From positions 1 through 31,072 of the forward strand of contig CALDQY010000065.1 in assembly GCA_937911445.1 (NCBI GenBank): DNA of 31,072 bases, in the 5' to 3' direction. The position numbers were made by a program, and so were the translations under genes. The notes under the pieces are model-generated. The model had not been told where the DNA came from. It did no database searches and was given only the letters and a program-made list of their open reading frames with translations. This document shows, piece by piece, positions 14,914-22,824 of this stretch. The stretch comes from an uncultured Rhodobiaceae bacterium. Its GTDB lineage: Archaea; Thermoplasmatota; Poseidoniia; Poseidoniales; Poseidoniaceae. Within the stretch, counting starts at the first letter, position 1, and each line of letters starts with the position of its first letter.

Positions 14914-15360
14914 ATGTCTTGGGCAGAGGAAGATGTACGCCTAGTACCTGTTGAATGGCTCAAAGCCCACGAGGAAATCAAACCCAAGAACATGGAGAAA
15001 CTCCTCGAAATGACCCTACGTTGGGATGGCTTCACGAAGCCTCTGATTGCTGACAAGGCCACTGGGACAATCCTGGATGGACACCATCGATACGCAGTTG
15101 CACAACGACTTGAACTTGCCAGAATTCCAGTAGTCTGCATTGATTACTTGGAAGATGATTCTGTTCAACTCGAATTGTGGCCTGCCTCTGATTTGGAATC
15201 CATCACGAAACAGGAGGTCATCGACATGGCGCTTTCTTCAAACCTTTATCCTCCAAAAACGACACGTCATCGCATATCCGACCATCTGCCCCCGATTCAT
15301 GTATCGCTCGAGCGGCTGTCGTTGCTTACGCCGAGTCAACCTGACGCGAACGAATTGTAG
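14914..15360 (+). CDS. ParB/SerK-like (ParB-fold) protein, possible free-serine kinase
   Basis: A 148-residue protein with a ParB/Srx-like fold: VPVEWLKAHEEI (11-22), then PLIADKATGTILDGHHRYAVA (43-63), in which DGHHRY is the diagnostic loop. The C-terminal half includes ELWP (87-90) and a segment YPPKTTRH (112-119). This combination resembles archaeal SerK, an ADP-dependent free serine kinase, and staphylococcal SbnI more than chromosome-partitioning ParB, since the helix-turn-helix domain of ParB is missing. Glu20 or Glu21 in AHEE is a candidate catalytic residue by analogy with SerK. If correct, it would make O-phosphoserine, a cysteine precursor. ATG 14914 is preferred over upstream GTG 14767, which lies inside the divergent gene. 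The last 35 bases overlap the convergent M61 gene. Confidence 0.7.
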   Translation: MSWAEEDVRLVPVEWLKAHEEIKPKNMEKLLEMTLRWDGFTKPLIADKATGTILDGHHRYAVAQRLELARIPVVCIDYLEDDSVQLELWPASDLESITKQEVIDMALSSNLYPPKTTRHRISDHLPPIHVSLERLSLLTPSQPDANEL

Positions 15361-17167
15361 ATTTCCACAAACGATTTCCTTTGCTCGTTGTCACGGTCGG
15401 GTAGTTTGGCTCTAAAGCAACATCCAGCACTGCATCATGCATAACGGAATTTCGTGCAAACATGACCCGGGCTGTTGATCCTACCTTTCCTCTCAGCGTG
15501 GATTTCAGTTGTTCAGCATTCGTTACTCGAATGGCATCAACAGCAACAATTTCGTCACCAACTTGCAGGTGTTCTCGAACAGGAGAATGTTGCATATGGC
15601 TGGTCACTTTCAGTTTGTTTCCTTGAGAACGGACATGTACTCCGAGCCATCCTTGAGCAAAGTGTTCCCAGACGACAGATTCAGTGCCTTGCTTTCGTTT
15701 TGGTTCATCCGATGGTTTGTAGTCCAAGCCAAAAATTGAGAAGGCTCTCGATAAATCGAGATTGCCTGCTTCTTTTGTGATATCATCGAGGAAGCTGCCC
15801 AGCCTACGCCCACCGGTCAATGATGTCAGCGCTTTGCGGATGTCATTGTACTGAACACCACGTTTTGATGGGTCCTCAACGTAGATGTTGTGCTTGTCAT
15901 ACAATGCTTTCATCAAGTCACAGACACCGTTTTCTCCCTTCGATCGTTTCCTTAATTCTGCATCGAGAGCAAACATCGTTAATTCACCTTCAAGATAATA
16001 CGAAATTTGAGTTTCTCTTGAGTAGGCATGACTTCTATAGAGGTGAATCCATGCTTCATGACTCGCTTCACAAAGTGCTTGGCAGGACGATCCACTACGC
16101 GTGTGATGTCGCTTGAGTTTCCGCTTCATATCTGCAAAGTAATCCTCAGCACTCCATGCTCCTGAACGTAGACACATGATGTCACCGATCCATGATGTAG
16201 CCCCTTCGAACCACCAAAGTAAATCGGTATTAACTTCTCTTTGCAAGTCATAATCCAAGAACAGCTTCGGACGAAGTCGCTTTACGTTCCATTGATGGAC
16301 GAATTCATGGCTAAACAGACTGACGAGGTCTCGATAATCTTCTACATGACCTGGCTGAAGGGATGTTCTGGGAACCATCGATGTTTGTGAGTTGGTGTGC
16401 TCGAGACCACCACGCCCCCCATCGGTGAGGTGGAGAATGGTATGGTACGGTTCATCAAGTGGGCCAAACAACGCATGATGCTCTGCGCTGATGCTCTTGA
16501 TGTCATGAATAAATCGTTCAAGCATGACTTCATTCGGTTTGTATCCGCCTGCATCCCAATAGTGAAGTGCGTGATTTCGTCCGCCGACGGTAAATCGATG
16601 AATCTCATTCGCATTGCATTCTGCAATACCATCAAGCAGTGCATCACGATGTTCAGCAGTAAATGTGTGACGTTGTCCCGAACCGTGGGACGATGTCTGT
16701 TGAAACGTGAGTTGAGTTGAAACATTCCAATCGTGAGGGAGCGTGAATTCAACAGTGTGCGTCTTATTCATTCGTTTTGCATTGATTCCAGAGGTCGGGA
16801 GGAACCACGTAAACGGAGGCATCATATGCAGGTGTGTGTCATCAAGATGATTTGATCGAACCGTGTTTTCAACACAGAGTAATTTGTAACGAATGCATAC
16901 CATATCAACCGATGAAACATCCTTGATGATAATGGAATCAACATCCTTCCGTACAACGTTCAGCGGGTTGCCCTTGCCATCTGTTGCTTGCAAATGTGAG
17001 ACGTGTTGAATGGGTTCGCGCAAAAAGTACGAACCAGGAACCCAGCGTGGAAAGGAGAGTTTTAACGAGGATGCTGTGAACGGGGCCTCAACTTCAATTT
17101 CCACATCCAAGCGTTGGTCACTTGCATCGGTGGCATCAACTCGAAAGACGACGTTTGAATGTGTCAT
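15326..17167 (-). CDS. M61 family metallopeptidase (glycyl aminopeptidase-like) with PDZ domain
   Basis: A 613-residue zinc peptidase. An N-terminal beta domain (1-190) contains the M61 signature RWVPGSYFLRE (41-51). The catalytic domain has GGLEH (253-257), the zinc motif HEFVHQWNVKRLRP (287-300) and the third ligand Glu321 in WWFEGATSW. A C-terminal PDZ domain (about 500-590) includes GWLGVHV, LQVGDEIVAVD and LRGKVGSTARVMF. No signal peptide is visible, so the enzyme is probably cytoplasmic, unlike some secreted bacterial relatives. It is the last gene of a five-gene minus-strand run, 14 bp after the HEAT-repeat gene. M61 enzymes release N-terminal glycine or alanine from peptides; the substrate here is unknown. 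Confidence 0.9.
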   Translation of the reverse strand: MTHSNVVFRVDATDASDQRLDVEIEVEAPFTASSLKLSFPRWVPGSYFLREPIQHVSHLQATDGKGNPLNVVRKDVDSIIIKDVSSVDMVCIRYKLLCVENTVRSNHLDDTHLHMMPPFTWFLPTSGINAKRMNKTHTVEFTLPHDWNVSTQLTFQQTSSHGSGQRHTFTAEHRDALLDGIAECNANEIHRFTVGGRNHALHYWDAGGYKPNEVMLERFIHDIKSISAEHHALFGPLDEPYHTILHLTDGGRGGLEHTNSQTSMVPRTSLQPGHVEDYRDLVSLFSHEFVHQWNVKRLRPKLFLDYDLQREVNTDLLWWFEGATSWIGDIMCLRSGAWSAEDYFADMKRKLKRHHTRSGSSCQALCEASHEAWIHLYRSHAYSRETQISYYLEGELTMFALDAELRKRSKGENGVCDLMKALYDKHNIYVEDPSKRGVQYNDIRKALTSLTGGRRLGSFLDDITKEAGNLDLSRAFSIFGLDYKPSDEPKRKQGTESVVWEHFAQGWLGVHVRSQGNKLKVTSHMQHSPVREHLQVGDEIVAVDAIRVTNAEQLKSTLRGKVGSTARVMFARNSVMHDAVLDVALEPNYPTVTTSKGNRLWKSTIRSRQVDSA

Positions 17168-17181
17168 AATGAATCCTTAGT

Positions 17182-18174
17182 CTATGAAGTGTATAGGTTC
17201 TGTGCCGCACTCAGGACAAGTTCATCATTCGATTCTGAAATCAATCGTTCAGCGAGTTCTTGCATTTCAGGTTCTTGTTGACGATGCAACAGCCGCTCCA
17301 GGAGTCTTGATTTATCGATGCTATCAACCCGATCGTCAAACAACAATTCTGTGCGCAACGCATCGCTTTTTGCATCATTACGACCAACGAGCCAACGAGC
17401 CACGATGGAGGTGCAATCTCCATCAATGAGCGTACGAAGTCGTTCATCATCCGCTTCTTCCACAGCATCTTTCAACGATTGAACCAGGAATTTCCGTTGC
17501 GAATTGGATTTTGATCTCATGAGATCGACTAAATTTGGCAATCGATTCTGCAAAGCGATAGGGACAGCCAGCTTCCACAATGCGTCATCTTGGTTAATGG
17601 CGTTTTGGAGCGCAGTATTCTCCTTCTCGGTCAATTCCATTCCCAGAAGAGAGGCAGCAGCTTGTCTGCGAACATCAGGGTGAGTGTCTTGAAGGGAGAC
17701 GAGTAGATTCGATGTGTTGGAATTCACCTCAGTCGCATAGGATCGCACGACATGATCTTCTGCCTGTTGAAACGCATCCAATTCGGATTTGGTTACCTCC
17801 GCACTGGAAATGAGTTGATGCACCGCTCGTCGAACAACAACATCGTCGTTGCTGTTCAGTAGTTGGCGAGCAAGTTTCGCAGCTTCTGTTGAATCATGGA
17901 TCGACTCGAGCACTGTTGCAACGCAACGTTGGGCATCAAGTTGGTCACTGTTTGCGAGTTCGACGAGAAGATGTGGTGCATGTTTAGGGGCCCACCTTCG
18001 ATACGCTTCAATTGCCTTGTTTCGAAACCAAATATCCTTGTCATCAAGGAGGGGAGAGAAGGCTTCAACGCTCTCGTATGCATCGGAATCGAATAGAATT
18101 CGTACTGCTCTTCTCCGCTGCCGAACATCCTTGTGTTTCAACTTGGCAATTGCGGACTGAATGTTTGCAACCAT
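17182..18174 (-). CDS. HEAT-repeat protein
   Basis: A 330-residue, all-helical protein made of degenerate HEAT/PBS-lyase-type repeats. Units include HKDVRQRRRAVRILFDSDAY, DKDIWFRNKAIEAYRRWA, NDDVVVRRAVHQLIS and HPDVRRQAAASLLGMEL. The recurrent D-x-x-V-R-x-x-A pattern marks the first half of each repeat. Such solenoids bind proteins or nucleic acids, and no catalytic domain is present. It lies 9 bp after the PCMT-like gene and 14 bp before the M61 gene, so it is almost certainly co-transcribed. A scaffold role for one of these neighbours is an inference. The start at ATG 18174 gives MVANIQSAIAKLKHKD, a natural first helix. Confidence 0.8.
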   Translation of the reverse strand: MVANIQSAIAKLKHKDVRQRRRAVRILFDSDAYESVEAFSPLLDDKDIWFRNKAIEAYRRWAPKHAPHLLVELANSDQLDAQRCVATVLESIHDSTEAAKLARQLLNSNDDVVVRRAVHQLISSAEVTKSELDAFQQAEDHVVRSYATEVNSNTSNLLVSLQDTHPDVRRQAAASLLGMELTEKENTALQNAINQDDALWKLAVPIALQNRLPNLVDLMRSKSNSQRKFLVQSLKDAVEEADDERLRTLIDGDCTSIVARWLVGRNDAKSDALRTELLFDDRVDSIDKSRLLERLLHRQQEPEMQELAERLISESNDELVLSAAQNLYTS

Positions 18175-18183
18175 AGTTCAGCC

Positions 18184-19152
18184 TCATGGTGTGAATTCAT
18201 CGAAGTGGTAGCCTGTTGAATCATCTTGATCGATATCACCAGGGCGAGCCAGCGTCGGTGCAAACATGAGTTGTATCATCGGCCACAATTGGACAAAGTG
18301 TTGCATGTTCGCTGTGATGAATTCCTCTAAATCGCCTTCATCAGCATCCATCATGTTGCGTAATTCATCTGCAATCGTTCCGAGTTGTTGCAGTTCATCG
18401 GCACCACAGAGGTCCATTTCGTGACATGTTTCGATTAAGGTTTCAATCAAGTCAGCAATTTCCAAAGCGGTAAGTGGTTGCGGTTCGCTTTCAACAATGT
18501 CGACTGGTCCAAATGAAACCGGACCCAGTGAGGTTGGATGCAAGGCGTCGAACTGGCGTTCATTTTTCATCAATTCTTGATGATGATGATCGCCGATTGG
18601 AGCGATGACAAAGCCTCCCTCAACGATTCGCTCTTCCATCCACGTCGGTACAGAAAGAACACTACCTGTGATGAGGATGCGACTGAGATCGCCAGGAAGT
18701 TCAATTGGAGCAACATCAATCGACTCGACATGTCGTAAATCAATCGTCGGCCAACCATTCAACGCATTTGCGGTGTGGCGAACGATTTCCTCGGAGGGGT
18801 CGATGATGATGACACGTCCTTGTTCACCCACGATGGTCGCGATGAGTGCTGCAATGTATCCTCCTTTGGAGCCAACAACGAGGACTTCATGACCCTCTTT
18901 TAATTCGAGATGATGCAGGAGCGTAACGATCATGTGCGGTGCAGAAATGGTTTTGACACCACCGTTTTCAGTTTCCATAAAGACAACCGGGCGGTCGTGA
19001 AAAAAACCATCGAAATCATACGTTGTAAACTGGTCCAGGTGAAGGCCGCACATGGCTTTTCGGACAGGTGTGGGCACTTCGATTCCTGAATCGGAAATCC
19101 GGTCAAGTAGCTCCCGCATTTCCTCCATGCGATGTTCACCACGCTGACTCAT
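18184..19152 (-). CDS. Protein-L-isoaspartate O-methyltransferase-like protein
   Basis: The N-terminal 200 residues follow the PCMT pattern. A lead helix VRKAMCGLHLDQF and a segment KTISAPHMIVTLLHHLEL (PCMT: tISqPymva.m) come first, then the S-adenosylmethionine loop VLVVGSKGGYIAALIATIVG and VIIIDPSEEIVRH. True PCMT proteins read GSGSGY in this loop; here it is GSKGGY, still compatible with cofactor binding. Residues 210-322 form an extra acidic helical domain (ELQQLGTIADELRNMMDADEG, ending GYHFDEFTP) not found in ordinary PCMT. The protein is therefore a relative and may not repair isoaspartate. It lies 15 bp after the HTH_10 gene and 9 bp before the HEAT-repeat gene. A start at internal ATG 19128 is possible. 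Confidence 0.75.
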   Translation of the reverse strand: MSQRGEHRMEEMRELLDRISDSGIEVPTPVRKAMCGLHLDQFTTYDFDGFFHDRPVVFMETENGGVKTISAPHMIVTLLHHLELKEGHEVLVVGSKGGYIAALIATIVGEQGRVIIIDPSEEIVRHTANALNGWPTIDLRHVESIDVAPIELPGDLSRILITGSVLSVPTWMEERIVEGGFVIAPIGDHHHQELMKNERQFDALHPTSLGPVSFGPVDIVESEPQPLTALEIADLIETLIETCHEMDLCGADELQQLGTIADELRNMMDADEGDLEEFITANMQHFVQLWPMIQLMFAPTLARPGDIDQDDSTGYHFDEFTP

Positions 19153-19167
19153 AAAAACATGAGCGAA

Positions 19168-20037
19168 CTAGGAGATGTCTTCTTGGATGCGCTTGAGGAT
19201 TTCTTCAGGGTCCTGGCGAATATCCAATTCTGGGACGTTTTCTGTATCCGATGGTAACTCTTCTGCAATGTTCTCTTTGATTCGTTTGATGAGACCTGCA
19301 AAGGATTCTGTTTGGTATGTTTCCTCCTCATCCATATCCAATTCCATGGTTTCGACAATGGTTCGGGCTTGTTCCACCGTTAGTCGAACATCGGTCATCG
19401 ACGAGAACATATCGTCCATGAGAATGCCTTCAATTTTCGTGAGGTGTTCCGATATTGTCGCTCTCGCAAGACCAAGTTGCTCAGCCAATTCAGTAATTTT
19501 AATCCGCTTGGGTAAATCATAATAGCCACGATCGTAAGCATACTTTGCCAGTTTTAGTTGACGTTCCGTCAAAACAGTTTCGTGATTCTGCGGGGTTAGC
19601 TTGAGAGTGCGTGCACTTGTACGGTCGGGTTTTGCAATGAGTCGCAACACACCTGAGAGGAGTCGCAACTTCATTGAAGAGCCTTGGAGAATGTATGTCA
19701 ACCCCTCCTCGTCAAATTTTGAACCCGCTACGGCAAATGTTCCATTGGTTCGAGCATTAAGTATTGGTACAGGATGGATGACTCTGCAGATGACCAAATG
19801 TCCTTCATCAGGCTGTTCAGCCTCTTGAATAACCTCCAGTACTTGGAGTGCGTCGATGCCGATCAAATCCTCAACTCTTTGTCCATCATGAAGATGAAAC
19901 TTGAACAAGCAGCGTATGTCTTTTGGAGCGCGTTTGATGTACGACAAGAACTCAATTCGACGTGCAATCTTTGGAATCTTCTCCAGCCCGATAGCACCGA
20001 GGCGGTCAATTTTCCAAAAGAAAGAGACCTCCCGCAT
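19168..20037 (-). CDS. HTH_10 (bacterioopsin-activator type) transcriptional regulator
   Basis: A 289-residue archaeal regulator. The helix-turn-helix sits at about 155-205: LTERQLKLAKYAYDRGYYDLP, then ITELAEQLGLARATISEHL. This is the HTH_10 domain found in haloarchaeal Bat and in Thermoplasmatota regulators. The N-terminal 150 residues form a beta-rich sensor-like domain (IRRIEFLSYIKRAPKDIRCLF-like start, with GTFAVAGSKFDEEGLTYILQG) similar to the usual HTH_10 partner domain. The C-terminal 70 residues are acidic and helical. The ATG at 20037 has GGTTGAG about 8 bases upstream. It is second in a run of five genes and is a candidate to regulate that operon. Confidence 0.85.
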   Translation of the reverse strand: MREVSFFWKIDRLGAIGLEKIPKIARRIEFLSYIKRAPKDIRCLFKFHLHDGQRVEDLIGIDALQVLEVIQEAEQPDEGHLVICRVIHPVPILNARTNGTFAVAGSKFDEEGLTYILQGSSMKLRLLSGVLRLIAKPDRTSARTLKLTPQNHETVLTERQLKLAKYAYDRGYYDLPKRIKITELAEQLGLARATISEHLTKIEGILMDDMFSSMTDVRLTVEQARTIVETMELDMDEEETYQTESFAGLIKRIKENIAEELPSDTENVPELDIRQDPEEILKRIQEDIS

Positions 20038-20082
20038 GGTTTGTTCTCAACCTTCATCAAAATAAGTGATGCTACGGAATGA

Positions 20083-20715
20083 TTACCTCATTTCCAACCA
20101 TCCAAGGAAGGTTGCAATCGGCAGGAATATGGCAAGCAGCATGTTGATTCGTTTTCGTTGATTTCTTAGCCGTTCGGGTAACTCAGGGGCTATTTCGATG
20201 GCAGAGGTGTATCTCGACTGCCGCGTTTTTGGGAACTGCCTGTCGAGAACATTGAGAACGGTTGCTCGCAATTCGGGTTGTCGGCTGCTGCTGATGCCAC
20301 GGCCTACCATGTAACGAACCGGAAATTCATTGGTCAGGGGCGTTGTACGACTTAGGAGTTCTTCCACTCGACTTGAGTCGTGGAGATCAATACGCACGGT
20401 TCGACCATCACTTCGAACATGGCTCAGAATTCGCCACTTGCCCTGACCTTCATCCATCCCTTCGAGTGCTTCCATGGTTCGTTGGATAGGAGGGATGTCT
20501 GAAGCGACAGGACGTTCCCGCTTCGCAAGAAACGGTCCGAGGAGAATACCTCCGACAAGTGGAAAGACGGTGATGAGGTACACGATGCGCATTAACTCAT
20601 CAGGGCTTGTCAAAGCGGATACCAAAGCCAGACTGAACCCAAAATACAGGCCAAGGAAGGCGCCTGCTTGTATGCCAAGCCACAGACCAACCGGCTCTGT
20701 TGAAGGCTCCGCCAT
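20083..20715 (-). CDS. Membrane protein of unknown function with soluble middle domain
   Basis: About 210 residues. Two hydrophobic helices lie at the N-terminus (IQAGAFLGLYFGFSLALVSA and IVYLITVFPLVGGILLGPFL). A soluble domain of about 110 residues follows, and a last helix (INMLLAIFLPIATFLGWL) lies close to the C-terminus. The soluble part includes WRILSHVRSDGRTVRIDLHD and FPVRYMVGRGISSSRQPEL; I do not recognise a family. I chose the ATG at 20715 (MAEPSTEPVG); a TTG at 20760 would add 15 basic residues. It precedes the HTH_10 gene by 45 bp, so it may anchor a membrane signal feeding that regulator, which is only an inference. It is divergent from the DUF2085 gene across 76 bp. Confidence 0.7.
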   Translation of the reverse strand: MAEPSTEPVGLWLGIQAGAFLGLYFGFSLALVSALTSPDELMRIVYLITVFPLVGGILLGPFLAKRERPVASDIPPIQRTMEALEGMDEGQGKWRILSHVRSDGRTVRIDLHDSSRVEELLSRTTPLTNEFPVRYMVGRGISSSRQPELRATVLNVLDRQFPKTRQSRYTSAIEIAPELPERLRNQRKRINMLLAIFLPIATFLGWLEMR

Positions 20716-20791
20716 GGACAATGGTAGATTACGAGTGAAATGAAACCGTCGATGCGTCAAGGATTAAAGGACGTGAAGTGCAGGGAGAATC

Positions 20792-21487
20792 ATGGAACGC
20801 AATGGTCTCGAGACAAGAACCCGGGACCAAAAGGTTGGCGCATGGATAGGAGGCATCAGTTTCTTCTTCCTTGCGTCTTTCTTTCTTGCGCCAGCCATGG
20901 TTGAAGCAGACACAATAGGCGAACTTTCTGGGCGAGCCAACATGCTTGATTTCCACAAGGAGAACGACCAAAATTTCACATGGACCGATTTGAATGTCTA
21001 CAGTGCAGCAATCTATGCATTCGGCGATTTGAATTGCCACAACAAGCACGAACGTTCTTGGTCCGTTAACGGCAATCAAATGCCGGTTTGTGTGCGCGAC
21101 GTTGGGATTTTTGCTGGCTTGGCACTTGGAGGCTTCATCTATTCTCGTCGTGGTGTCAATCGTTGGACGATTCGGGACACGTTCCTCTCAGTCTTGCCTG
21201 ATGAGCAATTAAACCCGATTTACCGAAAAAATCGACGGACAATGCTCTTTATCGCCATTGGTGCCATTTGTGTCATCCCAATGGCATTGGATGGATTCAC
21301 TCAACTTTTGACCGATAGGGAATCAACAGCATTCCTCCGGTTGGTGACTGGAATCCCATTCGGGCTCGGATTGGGGCTGTTCTTTGCTGCAGCATACAGT
21401 GCACGACCAAACAAATTTGACAAGCCATCGCAGGTCCGATTGCCTGGTAACGTTCGATTTCAGCGACCTCCTCAGGAAGAGGAGTGA
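20792..21487 (+). CDS. DUF2085 family membrane protein
   Basis: A 231-residue membrane protein. The DUF2085 signature is present: NCHNKHERSWSVNGNQMPVC (81-100) followed by VRDVGIFAGLALGGF, with the conserved Cys82-His83, Cys100, Arg102 and Asp103. Hydrophobic segments are near 15-36, 104-118, 150-170 and 182-200. The paired Cys-His and Cys residues suggest metal or thiol chemistry at the membrane, but the family has no established function known to me. The start ATG at 20792 is preceded by AGGGAGA. Its 3' end overlaps the convergent thymidylate kinase gene by 16 bases. Confidence 0.8.
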   Translation: MERNGLETRTRDQKVGAWIGGISFFFLASFFLAPAMVEADTIGELSGRANMLDFHKENDQNFTWTDLNVYSAAIYAFGDLNCHNKHERSWSVNGNQMPVCVRDVGIFAGLALGGFIYSRRGVNRWTIRDTFLSVLPDEQLNPIYRKNRRTMLFIAIGAICVIPMALDGFTQLLTDRESTAFLRLVTGIPFGLGLGLFFAAAYSARPNKFDKPSQVRLPGNVRFQRPPQEEE

Positions 21488-22824
21488 TCGGGCGGGGGCA
21501 TGGACCACCACACCATCAACTGTTCTGCATTCTCGGGAACAGGACAATTCTCGTGTCCGCTCGTGAGGATGTTCAGGCGCTCAATGGTGTTCTCAACCGC
21601 CTTGTTGAGTTGCGCACTGCTCTGCTTGAGAATATCTTCTAGGGCCTTTTCCCAAGGTGATTCAGGGTTGTTTTTCCTCCATGTTGAGAGTGCAACCCGA
21701 AACGGCCACATGGCTAGGGTCAATCGGGCAAAGCCGATCCAAGCGTCGCGAAGCTTGAACACCTGGCCCTCGGCAAATGGAATGTGATTTTGTTGGCGGT
21801 GAATCCAGTTGGCTTCTTCCAACCATTTGACAAGACGTTGTGTATGGCGTTGTGTCACCATTCGATGAGGTCCAAGCGATTTGTGCAAGCGAGGAATCTC
21901 ACACGAACCTGCCATGAGCGAGAGTGTGCCGAGGATGGACCAGCTCGAGCGAGCGAGTGGATTACTAGGAACATCCGACTGTCGAGCTTGGCCTGAATCC
22001 CATTCGTCCTCAGCCGTCTGCATCCACTGTGCTGGAGACTGTCCACTAAGCCAACCAATGTGAACGGACGTTCGCTCCATCGGTGCACCCGGCAATCGAG
22101 TCTGTTGCTGAACGTCGTGGGCTAATTTGTTGAGTAAGTATCTATCGACTTTGTCTGCATCGACGTTAAGTGGAGCCGGTCTTCGGTTGAAAAACTGCCG
22201 AAGTTCACGCTTTAGTTTCTGACGTAGTTCATCCAGTCCTCCCTCGTTGAGGATTGGACCAACGATGCAGCACTTGTCAAATGGAGGAGCGACTTGGATT
22301 TCGCCAGTAAAGAGATCATTGAATCCTTGGCGTATGGTTTTCTGAATTTCAGGGGTTTCGAAGTATTCCTGCTTATCACTGCTCATTCGCAATGTAGCAT
22401 GTTTGATGCGCTCAATGGCCCGGTCAGGGTCGCAATCAATCCATACCACAAGATCGGGTATCATCGATGCGGAATTCACTTGGCAAACGGTTTCGATTCC
22501 CAATTCCCCGACTACACCTTGGTAGATAATTGAAGAGTGTATGTTCCGGTCCGAGACCACGACTTCACCACGCTCAAGTCGCGGCTTAATCCACGTGTGA
22601 GAATGATCGAGGCGGTCAGCAGCAAACAAGCCAGCTTCTTGCAGTGGTGTCTTATCTCCGACTTTGACTGCTTCGAGTGCGAGTTTTCCAAGATCGCTAT
22701 GTCGGCGTGGCTCATGGGTTCGATGAACCTCATTGAACGGATAGTAGGCGAGGAGTTCCGTTAGAATCCGAACAGCCTCGCCTTTGCCTGAACCATCTCC
22801 GCCTTCGACGGTAATGAGGTACAT
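21472..22824 (-). CDS. Thymidylate kinase-like protein with about 230-residue C-terminal extension
   Basis: Residues 1-210 match thymidylate kinase, which phosphorylates dTMP to dTDP: P-loop VEGGDGSGKGE (6-16), LFAADRLDH (66-74), SDRNIHSSIIYQG (91-103; family DRY..S..AYQG) and VVWIDCDPDRAIERI (126-140). The P-loop residue after Lys is Gly15 instead of Ser/Thr, and DRY is DRN. Residues 215-450 are helical with many Trp (WLSGQSPAQWMQTAEDEWDSG, WIHRQQNHIPFAEGQ) and I do not recognise them; a usual kinase ends near 210. ATG 22824 has GAGGTG upstream and overlaps the previous stop by one base (TGATG); GTG 22827 is the alternative. The family call is firm; dTMP kinase activity is not assured. Confidence 0.8.
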   Translation of the reverse strand: MYLITVEGGDGSGKGEAVRILTELLAYYPFNEVHRTHEPRRHSDLGKLALEAVKVGDKTPLQEAGLFAADRLDHSHTWIKPRLERGEVVVSDRNIHSSIIYQGVVGELGIETVCQVNSASMIPDLVVWIDCDPDRAIERIKHATLRMSSDKQEYFETPEIQKTIRQGFNDLFTGEIQVAPPFDKCCIVGPILNEGGLDELRQKLKRELRQFFNRRPAPLNVDADKVDRYLLNKLAHDVQQQTRLPGAPMERTSVHIGWLSGQSPAQWMQTAEDEWDSGQARQSDVPSNPLARSSWSILGTLSLMAGSCEIPRLHKSLGPHRMVTQRHTQRLVKWLEEANWIHRQQNHIPFAEGQVFKLRDAWIGFARLTLAMWPFRVALSTWRKNNPESPWEKALEDILKQSSAQLNKAVENTIERLNILTSGHENCPVPENAEQLMVWWSMPPPDHSSS

